A stretch of 64,000 bases of DNA from Brevibacillus sp051967035 (GTDB taxonomy: Bacteria; Bacillota; Bacilli; Brevibacillales; Brevibacillaceae), in the NCBI RefSeq assembly GCF_051967035.1, contig NZ_JBQCKK010000002.1, positions 186,001 to 250,000 of the forward strand, in the 5' to 3' direction. A program made the translations under genes and the position numbers. Each line of letters begins with the position of its first letter. Position 1 is the first letter of the stretch. This document shows positions 26,901-34,761 of this stretch, piece by piece. The notes under the pieces are model-generated. The model had not been told where the DNA came from, did not search any database, and was given only the letters and a program-made list of their open reading frames with translations.

Positions 26901-27908
26901 CAGCAAGAGATCAATCAAAACATTACAGAATACAAGCGGCAACTGGAACAGTCAGTCAGCGGGGAGGATGTCAAGAATCCGGTAGTGACGGCCAGTCCGG
27001 GCTGGATCACGGACGCCAAAAGTCTTGCGGTCTACACGCCCGCTCTGCTGGATTTACAGGTGACAGGTCCGGGCATCCCCCAGCAATGGCGGGTAGCCAG
27101 CACGTCCATGGGGGGAGACTTTTTGTACACAGGCACGCATGTCCCCACCCAAACCACGTGGAGACACGTGCTGCAAACGCAGAAATACAAAGCGCAAATC
27201 AACGGCTTTGTCATTGTGATGGATTACAAGGTTGATTTTGTGCTGACCTACGACGTGTGCTCCAAAGACGAGGATGACGAGGAAACGTGCGAAGCGCAAA
27301 GCGTCACCAGCTCGATGACGGGGCGCTACACGATTACGGTAAAAGGAAGCGAGCGCACCTTCGAGGTATTTGAGCCGAATGCGACCAGCTCCATTCAGCA
27401 TACGCCCGAATGGGCAGAATACCATGCGCGGGACCGCTACAAGAATAGCGCGCCCAACGATTTTTATGCCGGCGAGCGGATGTTGGCTCGCGTGGAGCTG
27501 CAGGATCGCCACCGCCACCCGGTTAGCGGACAGTTTCCGCTGATTGTTTCGGCGAAAGCATGGATAGCGGAGACCGGGCGAAGACAGACGTCTTTGGAAT
27601 CGTTGCTTCCGCTGCATGCCCATTCCAGCCAGCGATGGGGCGGACATTCCTATTCGGCGTCCAAGCTGGGGACGCGCGAGGCGGGAGTGGATACGCCGTT
27701 GATGGGAGACAAGCAGTACGGCTTTGCTAAGGGCGGTTCCTATGCCGTGTATTATCAGGTACAGTTTCGGTTCGGCGTGGACAAAGGCTTTCCCTATTTG
27801 AACAAAACGGCTGCGCAAGGTCATGAGCAGGCGGATTATCGGGTACCCTTCCGAATCATCGCCAATGCCTGGGAGCGGCAAGGAATCCGCAACCACACCA
27901 CTCAGTAA
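23937..27908 (+). CDS. Giant secreted protein with four Cys-bounded Ig-like modules
   Basis: A 1323-residue protein; no named family recognised. An N-terminal signal (KICKKCGKFGLTIIALVVS) is followed by a region with three glycine-rich patches (about 80-175) and a beta-sandwich to about 315. A Pro/Thr linker precedes four tandem modules of 91-113 residues, each opened by CSI or CP[ID] and closed by an internal cysteine: about C332-C423, C438-C545, C558-C671 and C684-C793. A CARDB-like domain follows (about 810-915), then a PPGGGGDYDGG linker and a unique C-terminal 390 residues. The first 200 bp are AT-rich like the gene before it; the rest is GC-richer. Start ATG follows GGGGGAAG. Confidence 0.75.
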   Translation: MLKICKKCGKFGLTIIALVVSGLALIPYFADATTSNPDVRNRLVGYLDEDKKVRGSDENFINGWSLPSDPFYLTFADVKWSGAVSGGGSSYKVANYSKATETSNNGYPIVDISEAQAYARLFNGNPSFLTNENGFYGGEISGGGGQPYTGYLLSKVAEMSGGGGGPFSFRPASGSEKGSYVGVTNFVTTPRPDGSITTDKTKYDVGNTVTITAKGKDYSIYNRGLIVYNMYVYNLDTGQTEQKFTDAIKTYDIPGAAPTDGSGTGHEVKFPVKTWIPTKPGNYEARILFTDTHDRNTTNTPSVDGQGVAYSARFTVGTPTPPPTEEPDPTPSCSIETTKTKMDIQVVGDKDIKNHTAVSSGGSDIVVEKQAEITIFAKKNGTFTMNGSPMVTGSGGNKKVGIGSIGSSGRVKVVYKSDDGTECWEKYFRVEANDGEDKCPIITLNNSVIRNGQTIEILPIDTLYFKAKYTDKNGETGPAEIMWDVTRPNGSVVTLPGQYDDKDKWRPYNAEKLNLPNPPEVVFEKGKTYKLKLNYATSQWNDRPECDFEITIVVKDASCSIADLRKVVFFVHGQYPNPFSPEGDALDSSPNGPSTLTQPVYMRYFTDAGDHYETNMGFSTKLSGRWYLKRDGQKIPLTDEVVPALEKFDLELPSDVDVGDTILILFESENGCVGELTFPIVSDRKCPDILVSVETIFHDEKWSKSIQRGETIELAADETQGGYRFRMFLSQDSSYMLKWFDPSTGMWERKREGKSLSSSGTPGEDHWVTFPAENNLLLDGLYKVEIGSYEDENCHGFFFVKIGEGSPGPDPDGENLLIVKSSFDIDPGDPQAPGTEATITFNVKNAGKLTHDTKLAVRWASSEKETILDVNHFQPGEVRKITVPTQYPQKTEDFIANINPSKNKPDNETIWPDNRALWPVKVVGGTIPQPPGGGGDYDGGEIGLEIYDSDGRQLQKLAVQADGVWEREPANIRVVIDQAKINEGFQKTQQEINQNITEYKRQLEQSVSGEDVKNPVVTASPGWITDAKSLAVYTPALLDLQVTGPGIPQQWRVASTSMGGDFLYTGTHVPTQTTWRHVLQTQKYKAQINGFVIVMDYKVDFVLTYDVCSKDEDDEETCEAQSVTSSMTGRYTITVKGSERTFEVFEPNATSSIQHTPEWAEYHARDRYKNSAPNDFYAGERMLARVELQDRHRHPVSGQFPLIVSAKAWIAETGRRQTSLESLLPLHAHSSQRWGGHSYSASKLGTREAGVDTPLMGDKQYGFAKGGSYAVYYQVQFRFGVDKGFPYLNKTAAQGHEQADYRVPFRIIANAWERQGIRNHTTQ

Positions 27909-27919
27909 ATAGATTTGCA

Positions 27920-27969
27920 CCCCTTATCTGTCTTTTTTTACTGTTGGAGGTAGAAAAGTAGATAAGGGG
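27920..27969 (+). promoter_or_regulatory. Inverted repeat that can bury the lipase ribosome binding site
   Basis: CCCCTTATCT (27920-27929) is perfectly complementary to AGATAAGGGG (27960-27969). The right arm contains the AAGGGGG Shine-Dalgarno of the gene starting at 27977, so pairing would block initiation. The 30-nt loop holds a T-run and a second GGAGG. Confidence 0.5.
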
Positions 27970-27976
27970 GATGGCT

Positions 27977-30826
27977 ATGAGGAAGACGGTCAGGCGCCTG
28001 TCGGCTTGGGGCATTCTGCTTGTGTTTTGCTGGGTAAATGTTGTCGTGACCGGATGGGCCAAAGAACGTGATCTTTTCGTGGAAGCGGTATGGGCTTGGA
28101 TAGAAGCAGGCGAGGTGCGCATTCAGGCGCAACTGTCAGCCAATCCCGAGCGAATCGAACTGGAAATAGCTCAGGAAGGCAAAAGCAAGAGCCGTGTCTT
28201 TCGCAACGATTCACGCCTATCCGCGGCTGTACAGCCTACGGGCGACAGCCCTTTACGAATAAGCCTGCGCAAACCGGACGAAGACGAACCGTTGGTGAGC
28301 TGGCAGATTGATCTGTCCGGCGCGGACCTGACTTATGCGGAAAAGCTGGACGTGAAGAAGGCGTCCTGGGTCAGACGTGCAGAGGTCAAAGCGGAGTGGC
28401 TGGCCGTAACCACGCTTTTCGAGCAAGGACAAGGGCAAACGAACAGCAAGGCAGACGCGTTTGAAGCAGACACCCCCAACAAGGATGAGTCCAACAGGGA
28501 AGAGCCTGACTCCCGGAATGCCGACCAGACGCCGGATGAACTGGCGCAGGAATTTTCCACAGACTTTGCAGAAAGCGGCAAGCCGGGAGAAATCGAATTG
28601 CGCAGCCGAGAGGTTCTATATGAACTGGAGCCTAACGATACGTTTGGAAAAGCCGACTGGCTGTTTGACGCCAAAGATGCCAGAGGGAAAATCGGGAAGG
28701 CTGGCGATGTGGATTATTGGAAGATCAAAGGGACGAGGCATGGAAGAATGAATGTGTCCTTGCGCGATATTCCATACCGACAAGACTACCAGTTGTACAT
28801 ATTTGATGCCGAGCAAAATGAGCTTGGCCGCTCCGAACGTCCGGGTGAGGAAGCGGAGGAAGTGGAAGGAATCGGACTGGAAAAAGATAAATGGTATTAC
28901 ATCATGGTAAAAGGAAAGGAGCAGTCCTACCACATAGATTTCCACTACCGGCTGCGGGTTGATTTTCTTGCTGACCAGTCAGATGCCAAAGCGGATGTGT
29001 ACGAGCCGAACAATTCTGCGAAAGAGGCGTATGACCTGTCAGATATGAACAGCAGGTACATCACGGGGAATCTCCATGCGAAAACGGATGTCGATTATTA
29101 TCGCTATTCGTTCTCGCTGACATCGACTTTCATGATCGATCTAAAAGACATTCCCACGGGGATGGATTTGGATCTGTATGTGCTGGATGAGCAGGGCAAG
29201 GTGCTGGCCAAATCGGAAAAACCGAAAAGCGTCAGCGAGCAAATCGTCCTGAACGCCAATCCCGGAACCTACATCATGAAAGTCATGGCCAGCCAGCGAT
29301 CGGGCTTTACGCCCAACTCCTATACGCTTGACGTGAGAGCGATCACCATTCCGGTCATTTTGATCCCGGGGATTGGGGGCTCCCGGCTGGTAGCGGAGAA
29401 GAACGGCGAAACCTCCGAAATATGGCTGGCTCTTGGCGACAGCCTGATCGGAATCAATGACCCGAGACATCGTCGCTTGCTCTCACTGGAGCCGACAGGT
29501 CCAAGCAGCGTGGAGGTGCGTCCGAGGGAAGCGGGCATCTCGATTTTGCCGGAGCCTGACGACGAAGGATTCAGAGCCATTGAATACCTCTCGTACTCCC
29601 CGCTGAATTCTGTACGCGACAGGACGGAGCAGTATTACAGCATGGTGAAGGAATTGGAGAAAATGGGTTACCGAAAGTTCCGGACCATTTTCGCCATGCC
29701 GTATGACTGGCGGTACAGCAGTACGAAAAACGCCGCTGAACTGAAACGGAGAATTGATCTCGCGCTGGAGAGAACGGGGGCACGGCAGGTTCATTTAGTC
29801 GCGCACAGCATGGGTGGCTTGCTGACGAGGGAAACGCTGCTCGCCAATGTCTCGTATCAGCCGAAAATCAATCGCATTATCTACATGGGTACGCCGTTTC
29901 TCGGCTCCCCGCGAGCGTATCAGGCGATCAAGTACGGATATAATTTCTCCATTCCCTGGATGGATGAAGAGACAGGAAAAGTCATTTCGGAATACGCTCC
30001 GGCTGTGTATGAGCTGCTGCCTTCCAAAACGTACTTTGAAACGGTTGGCTTTCTGCGGAAAAACCGCAACGACCCTTACAGCTACACAGAGTTTTTGCAG
30101 GACAAAAAAATTCGGCTGGATTACGCCCCGTTGGTCAAGCAGGGAGGCGCGCTCCATGAGAAATGGGAAAAAAAGACGATCAATGTTCCCCAGTATTCCA
30201 TCATCGGCACCGGCCAAACGACTTTTTTGGGCTACTTCTTCGACGCCTATCACAATGAATGGGTACCTTATTACGATAAAGGAATGGGAGATGGAACCGT
30301 CCCCTACATCAGCGCCAACTACGCCCAAAAGGACATCAAGAAAAGGTACTATGTGGCAGGGGAGCATGCCAAGCTGCCCACCATTCCGGAAGTCATGAGG
30401 CAAGTGACACAGCTGCTGAAAGGGAGCGAGGAAGCTCAGCCCGGACTGCGCAATCAGGTGCCGGGCAAAGGCGCCAAGTATTTGTACTACGTGATTTCCA
30501 AGGAAGACGGAACATTTCCAGCGCTTACGTTTACCAAAAGCGGCAGGTCCATCACGCTCGATGCCAAGAAAAAAGAAGTGCAGGAAGATCTTGCTATCGA
30601 ATACCACGGCAATACGGTGGTCATCCATGTGCTCGATCAAGAGGAGCTGGAGTTTGAGGCTCCCACACCGCAGCAGGATACAAGCCCGCCGAAGTTTATC
30701 ATCAAACGCTTTTCGTCAAAAGATTCGAAAGACGATGCGGAAAACGGAAGGCGCTACCGCTTGGACGAGCATGGACTGACGGAGGAAACGAACGCGGCGG
30801 CCAGGTCCCGCGAATGGGAGCAGTAG
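27977..30826 (+). CDS. Secreted LCAT-family lipase/acyltransferase with two PPC domains
   Basis: About 949 residues with an N-terminal signal segment. After a charged region there are two pre-peptidase C-terminal (PPC) beta-sandwiches, starting YELEPNDTFGKADW (about 214) and DVYEPNNSAKEAYDL (about 338). The alpha/beta hydrolase of the lecithin:cholesterol acyltransferase family begins at VILIPGIGGSRL (about 460). The nucleophile elbow is LVAHSMGGLLTRE (Ser about 611; AxSxG rather than GxSxG), the acid lies in GMGDGTVPY (about 771) and the His in GEHAKLP (about 796). Likely acts on lipids outside the cell. ATG at 27977 follows AAGGGGG; an ATG at 27971 overlaps it. Confidence 0.85.
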   Translation: MRKTVRRLSAWGILLVFCWVNVVVTGWAKERDLFVEAVWAWIEAGEVRIQAQLSANPERIELEIAQEGKSKSRVFRNDSRLSAAVQPTGDSPLRISLRKPDEDEPLVSWQIDLSGADLTYAEKLDVKKASWVRRAEVKAEWLAVTTLFEQGQGQTNSKADAFEADTPNKDESNREEPDSRNADQTPDELAQEFSTDFAESGKPGEIELRSREVLYELEPNDTFGKADWLFDAKDARGKIGKAGDVDYWKIKGTRHGRMNVSLRDIPYRQDYQLYIFDAEQNELGRSERPGEEAEEVEGIGLEKDKWYYIMVKGKEQSYHIDFHYRLRVDFLADQSDAKADVYEPNNSAKEAYDLSDMNSRYITGNLHAKTDVDYYRYSFSLTSTFMIDLKDIPTGMDLDLYVLDEQGKVLAKSEKPKSVSEQIVLNANPGTYIMKVMASQRSGFTPNSYTLDVRAITIPVILIPGIGGSRLVAEKNGETSEIWLALGDSLIGINDPRHRRLLSLEPTGPSSVEVRPREAGISILPEPDDEGFRAIEYLSYSPLNSVRDRTEQYYSMVKELEKMGYRKFRTIFAMPYDWRYSSTKNAAELKRRIDLALERTGARQVHLVAHSMGGLLTRETLLANVSYQPKINRIIYMGTPFLGSPRAYQAIKYGYNFSIPWMDEETGKVISEYAPAVYELLPSKTYFETVGFLRKNRNDPYSYTEFLQDKKIRLDYAPLVKQGGALHEKWEKKTINVPQYSIIGTGQTTFLGYFFDAYHNEWVPYYDKGMGDGTVPYISANYAQKDIKKRYYVAGEHAKLPTIPEVMRQVTQLLKGSEEAQPGLRNQVPGKGAKYLYYVISKEDGTFPALTFTKSGRSITLDAKKKEVQEDLAIEYHGNTVVIHVLDQEELEFEAPTPQQDTSPPKFIIKRFSSKDSKDDAENGRRYRLDEHGLTEETNAAARSREWEQ

Positions 30827-30889
30827 CCCATATTCGCAAGCGACAGAATGGTGTGGAGAGAAGGCGACAGGCAGAAAGGATTTGGAAAC

Positions 30890-31219
30890 ATGGACAATTT
30901 GTTTGTCTGGCTATTTCTTGGCCCGTTTATGTATTCGATTGAAGTAGGAGGGCCAATCATTGGGCTGATTGTGACAGGCTACATCTGGGCGGTTTTTGGA
31001 TTCCGCTTCTGGATGACGTTTGGAGCAGGGTTTCTTACCAGTTTTGCCTACTATATGATCGTGGTTCCCTCCAGCACATTGCTGGGCTCGCTTTGGATGA
31101 TAAAAGCTGCGATGGCTATTCATTCTGCTTTGCTTCTGACCTTGATTATGTGGATCTTCGACAAGGCCGTGAAGCGCTACCGAAAAAAGCGGGAGATGAG
31201 CAAGGAAGAAGGGAAATAA
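30890..31219 (+). CDS. Small multi-pass membrane protein, unknown function
   Basis: A 109-residue protein with about three hydrophobic segments and a basic C-terminal tail (KAVKRYRKKREMSKEEGK). The ATG at 30890 follows GAAAGGA 9 nt upstream; a GTG at 30848 is in frame but unsupported. It sits 63 bp after the lipase gene and 81 bp before ywhD. No family recognised. Confidence 0.6.
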   Translation: MDNLFVWLFLGPFMYSIEVGGPIIGLIVTGYIWAVFGFRFWMTFGAGFLTSFAYYMIVVPSSTLLGSLWMIKAAMAIHSALLLTLIMWIFDKAVKRYRKKREMSKEEGK

Positions 31220-31300
31220 CCGGGCGCATGGGCAAATTGCGTCGCTGTTGGTTTCCGAGTAGAATAAAGAAAGGAGAATCTGTGTATGGAGGGCGTATAA

Positions 31301-31798
31301 ATGGATATTTTTGATAACAAAAAAGGCGGGTTCACGATCATGAGTGGCAAAACCGATGTTCATGGCGGGTTCGGTCAAGGTGTACTCGACTTGAACGCGG
31401 TATCGTCCGTCATCATTGACGGGGATGAGGCGTACATCGATATGGGCGCTTTGCATGCGAAAAGCTCGGTCGAAAAAGGAATCAAATGGACCACGAACAA
31501 AGAAGAGGTACCGAACGGAAAGCCGTATTGGCTCATTTGGGTAACCGTTGATCGCAACGAAAATGGCCCGTACTATGCCGGTGCGACTGCGTGCTATATG
31601 GAAATTGATCGGGAAGCGCGCCGCGGATACAAAATTTTGGCGGACCATGTGAACCGGATGGATTACTCCATGAAGCGACGGATCATGCTGGATGAACTGG
31701 GCGAAAAGGAAAAAGCGGCGCTGAAAAAATTGTTGATCGACAACAATGCCGCTATGTTCGAGAACTCTTCGGAGGAATTAAAACGAAAATTGTCCTAA
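31301..31798 (+). CDS. ywhD: YwhD family protein
   Basis: A 165-residue cytoplasmic protein matching B. subtilis YwhD in length and motifs (KGGFTIMSGKTDVHGGFGQG, KPYWLIWVTVDRN). Its function is unknown. In B. subtilis ywhD is next to pbpG (ywhE) and the spe genes, and the same neighbourhood appears here, with one small extra ORF and opposite orientation of pbpG. The ATG follows GGAGGG at 7 nt. Confidence 0.88.
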   Translation: MDIFDNKKGGFTIMSGKTDVHGGFGQGVLDLNAVSSVIIDGDEAYIDMGALHAKSSVEKGIKWTTNKEEVPNGKPYWLIWVTVDRNENGPYYAGATACYMEIDREARRGYKILADHVNRMDYSMKRRIMLDELGEKEKAALKKLLIDNNAAMFENSSEELKRKLS

Positions 31799-32087
31799 TG
31801 CTGGAAAACGTGAACGGTTTGTGAACAAATTTTGAAATCAATTGTTACCAGAATTGAAGTCAGGTAAACTTATTTCCATATCTGTGTACATGTACACTGG
31901 GTCAGCAGGCAGGGAGAGAGCCCGTCACTCTTTCCCTGCTTGTGTTCGTGCTGTTGTCGGCATTGCCGATGACGCAAGCCGTCACCTTGGCCCTGCGCAA
32001 GAGGCTTTTTTTACAGGTCATGCTTTGTGCTGAACGCGGAACAATAAGGAGGCTCGAACCAAACTGTCTGACGGAAGGGGCGGTACT
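31799..32087 (+). promoter_or_regulatory. Structured leader with a 14-bp palindrome
   Basis: 289 bp without a gene. A promoter-like TTGTTA-17-TAAACT lies near 31840-31870, followed by the perfect palindrome GTGTACATGTACAC (31884-31897), a long stem (about 31904-31940, CAGGCAGGG with CCCTGCTTG including G-U pairs), a GTCGGC/GCCGAT hairpin and a weak stem ending in TTTTTTT near 32007-32016. The layout suggests a regulated leader of the small ORF at 32088. No known riboswitch was recognised. Confidence 0.4.
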
Positions 32088-32339
32088 ATGAGGGAAGATC
32101 CGCGTGAGCAGGCGCAGTCCCACGACCATTTTGTGAGGCACGGCGGCGTCCATTTCCGCACGCATGTGTCACCTGTAGAAATCAACAACTACGTCCGAAA
32201 GCTCCCGGCGGGCAAACGGGAAAGCTTGTTTGAGGTATTGGAGCAGCTTGATCGGGCCGGGCTGATTACCGTCGTCAACGACCACGTTTTTGCAGATGGA
32301 GATGGCGTTGTAGGCGGCGGAGACAACCAGTCTACTTGA
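32088..32339 (+). CDS. Small protein of unknown function
   Basis: 83 residues, soluble, with codon use like the neighbours. The central part (SPVEINNYVRKLPAGKRESLFEVLEQLDRAGLI) is predicted helical, and the tail is Gly/Asp-rich. The ATG at 32088 follows AAGGGGCGG. It is followed at 4 bp by a hairpin terminator, which supports it as a real gene. No family recognised. Confidence 0.5.
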   Translation: MREDPREQAQSHDHFVRHGGVHFRTHVSPVEINNYVRKLPAGKRESLFEVLEQLDRAGLITVVNDHVFADGDGVVGGGDNQST

Positions 32340-32342
32340 ATG

Positions 32343-32380
32343 AAAAAAGGGACGCAACTCTTGGCGAGTGCGTCCTTTGC
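32343..32380. terminator. Bidirectional terminator between the small ORF and pbpG
   Basis: GGACGCA-CTC pairs with GAG-TGCGTCC. The plus side ends in TTTGCTTTTG and the minus side in CTTTTTTC. Confidence 0.75.
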
Positions 32381-32391
32381 TTTTGGCTATG

Positions 32392-34443
32392 TCATTGCTC
32401 AGGCTTCCACCAGCTGCCCATTCGTTGCCAGAACGTGGACGAATCAGGCGGGGGGAGCGGTGCGGGAGCCTGGTCTGCTCCCAGGTGGTCGGTGCAGTAT
32501 TCGTGCGGTTCTGTTCCGCTGGCGAAATAAAACAGCTGAGGGTTCGGGCAGTGCTTGGTAGCCAGTTTCCCCGATGCCGGATCAATATAGACGGACACGA
32601 CACCCGCCGGCATGTCAAAGAGAGCGGGTGGCTGACCTTTGAGCGCGCTTTCCATGAAGCTGGCCCAGATTTTTTTGGACAAATAGCCTTCCTTTACATC
32701 ATCCACTTTTTGATTTTTGTCGTATCCCACCCATACTGTCGCCACCAATTGAGGCGTGAAGCCGCTCAGCCAGGCATCATAGTCGGTAGAGCCTGTTTTG
32801 CCGGCCACAGGCCGATTCAATTCATTTGCGACCCGATAGCCGGTTCCGCCGCGTTCAAATACGCTTTGCATCATATTGACCAAAAGAGCGGAGGCGACTG
32901 GATCGGCAACCCGGGTTTTTTGCGTCTTCTCTTCCACCAGTATATTTCCTTCGCTGTCCTCAATCGACGTAATCGCGATCGGTTGCACAGCTTCTCCCTT
33001 GTTGGCGATTGCGGCATAGGCCGCATTCAGTTCCAGCGGAGAGACGGGGGACGTTCCCAGCGCCAGAGAGGGTACAGCCTGCATGGGACTGGTAATGCCC
33101 AGGCTTTTGGCTTGCTCGACAACCTTTTGCGGACTGAGAAAATCAATCGTTTTGACCGCGTAAATATTATCGGAGGTTTTGATCGCTTCGCGCATGGTAA
33201 TCATGGCGTTGGCATACCGCCCGCCGAAATTGCTTGGGATGTACTGCTTGTTTTGGTCGTAGGTAAACACGGTCGGTTCGCTTTTCATCATTGTGAGCGG
33301 TGTATAGCCGTTTTGCAGGGCAGCCAGGTACATGATCGGTTTGAAGGAAGAGCCCGGCTGCCTTTTGCCGAGTACCCGGTTGAACTGGCTCGTTTTGTAA
33401 TCCCGCCCGCCGACCATGGCTTTGATATGACCGGTAGCAGGGTCCATGGCAACCAAGGCGGCCTGCAGGTTCGGATTGTCCTTTGGCAACGTGGAGGCGA
33501 TAATATCCTCCGCTTTTTTTTGCATGACCGGATCCAGCGTCGTATGGATTTTCAAGCCGCCGTGGATGAATGTTTCCTCGTCGATGCCGTACTTGTTTTT
33601 CACCAGATTGGCGATGTAATCACGGAAATAAGGAGCTTGTTCGACGACCGTTTCCGTTTTGCGTTCTTTCAGCTTGATCGGCTCCGCATAAGCTTGTTCG
33701 GCTTCTTTGGCTGTCAGCATTCCGTCGCGCTCCATGGCTTCGAGAATCAGCTTTTGCCGCGATTTTGCCCGCTCAAAATCTACGAAAGGAGAATAGTAGG
33801 TAGGGCCTTTGGGGATGCCCGCCAGCATGGCGCTTTCCGCTACGGACAAGTCTTTGGCATCCTTGCCGAAGTACGTTTGCGCTGCGGCCTGAACGCCGTA
33901 AGCAGAGTGACCGTAGTAGATTTGGTTCAAATACATTTCCAAAATTTCATCCTTGCTATAATTCAGCTCCAACTGAATGGCGAGGAGCGCTTCCTTGATT
34001 TTTCTTTCCCATGTTTTATCCAACGTCAAATACAGGTTGCGCGCCAACTGCTGGGTGATTGTACTGGCTCCCTGACGCATGTCCATGTTGATGACATCGA
34101 CGTAGGCGGCCATGGCCAGCCGTTTCCAGTCAAAGCCGTAATGCTCCCGAAACGATCGGTCCTCAATGGCGATCGTCGCGTTGATGAGCGCAGGCGATAT
34201 TTCCTGGATCGGGACAGAAATGCGGTTTTCCCCCCGATGCATCGTGTCCAGCACGTCCCCGTTGGAGGCGTAAATCGTTGTGGTTTGCTTCACGAACGAT
34301 TCGGGAAGCGGTTGGGAACGCAAATACAGGATTAATAGCAAAATGGCAAAAGATAAGCACAATAGGCTGAGTATGGTAAATTTTGCAAATTTCTTGATCC
34401 AGCGTAAATAACGAAGCAGCGATGGCTCGCGAATGACTTCCAT
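32392..34443 (-). CDS. pbpG: Class A penicillin-binding protein, PBP2d-like
   Basis: Bifunctional peptidoglycan synthase of 683 residues. After a membrane anchor (about 22-42) the GT51 transglycosylase has EDRSFREHYG (catalytic Glu about 94) and RQGASTITQQLARN. The transpeptidase has the SxxK motif in GSSFKP (Ser about 365), the SDN motif in IKTSDNIYAV, and KTGS in GKTGSTDYDAWLSG (about 548). The neighbourhood (ywhD, speE, speB) matches the sporulation PBP gene pbpG (ywhE) of B. subtilis. The ATG at 34443 follows AAAGGAGG. Divergent from speE. Confidence 0.93.
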   Translation of the reverse strand: MEVIREPSLLRYLRWIKKFAKFTILSLLCLSFAILLLILYLRSQPLPESFVKQTTTIYASNGDVLDTMHRGENRISVPIQEISPALINATIAIEDRSFREHYGFDWKRLAMAAYVDVINMDMRQGASTITQQLARNLYLTLDKTWERKIKEALLAIQLELNYSKDEILEMYLNQIYYGHSAYGVQAAAQTYFGKDAKDLSVAESAMLAGIPKGPTYYSPFVDFERAKSRQKLILEAMERDGMLTAKEAEQAYAEPIKLKERKTETVVEQAPYFRDYIANLVKNKYGIDEETFIHGGLKIHTTLDPVMQKKAEDIIASTLPKDNPNLQAALVAMDPATGHIKAMVGGRDYKTSQFNRVLGKRQPGSSFKPIMYLAALQNGYTPLTMMKSEPTVFTYDQNKQYIPSNFGGRYANAMITMREAIKTSDNIYAVKTIDFLSPQKVVEQAKSLGITSPMQAVPSLALGTSPVSPLELNAAYAAIANKGEAVQPIAITSIEDSEGNILVEEKTQKTRVADPVASALLVNMMQSVFERGGTGYRVANELNRPVAGKTGSTDYDAWLSGFTPQLVATVWVGYDKNQKVDDVKEGYLSKKIWASFMESALKGQPPALFDMPAGVVSVYIDPASGKLATKHCPNPQLFYFASGTEPHEYCTDHLGADQAPAPLPPPDSSTFWQRMGSWWKPEQ

Positions 34444-34681
34444 TTTGCCTCTCCTCCTTTCTATTGTTTGCATGAACTAAACGAATAAGGCCGTTTTGCT
34501 GATGGCCATGCGGCGCACGTTCTTTTTTATGAAAAAGCGACGAGACGTTTTTCCCTGAAAAGGGGGCATACTAAAGGACAGATGATACCTCTAGTATGGG
34601 TCAATGATGGGCTGGATAAACTTACCTGCCGCTTGAAAAACAGCAGGGAGCGCCCGTATTTTGCCCAGCCAGAAAAAAAAC
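34444..34681. promoter_or_regulatory. Divergent control region of pbpG and speE
   Basis: No gene. It contains the inverted repeat CATACTA (34567-34573) and TAGTATG (34592-34598). On the minus strand the second arm reads CATACTA, which fits the -10 of the forespore factor sigma-G (CATnnTA), but the -35 region (TTTATC) is a poor match. Confidence 0.3.
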
Positions 34682-34709
34682 TTGCTTTTTGATTGGCAGC
34701 TACTATAAT
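34682..34709 (+). promoter_or_regulatory. Sigma-A promoter of speE-speB
   Basis: TTGCTT (34682-34687), 16-bp spacer, TATAAT (34704-34709), about 50 bp before the speE start. Confidence 0.6.
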
Positions 34710-34761
34710 TTTCTTGTTATATTGTATTTTCATGCGGTTACTTGAAGGAGGTTACATAGCC

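Noticed and set aside
31842..32033. A 63-codon plus-strand frame and an overlapping 87-codon minus-strand frame in the leader before the small ORF
   Set aside because: No ribosome binding sites, and the sequence is better explained as stem-loop structure.
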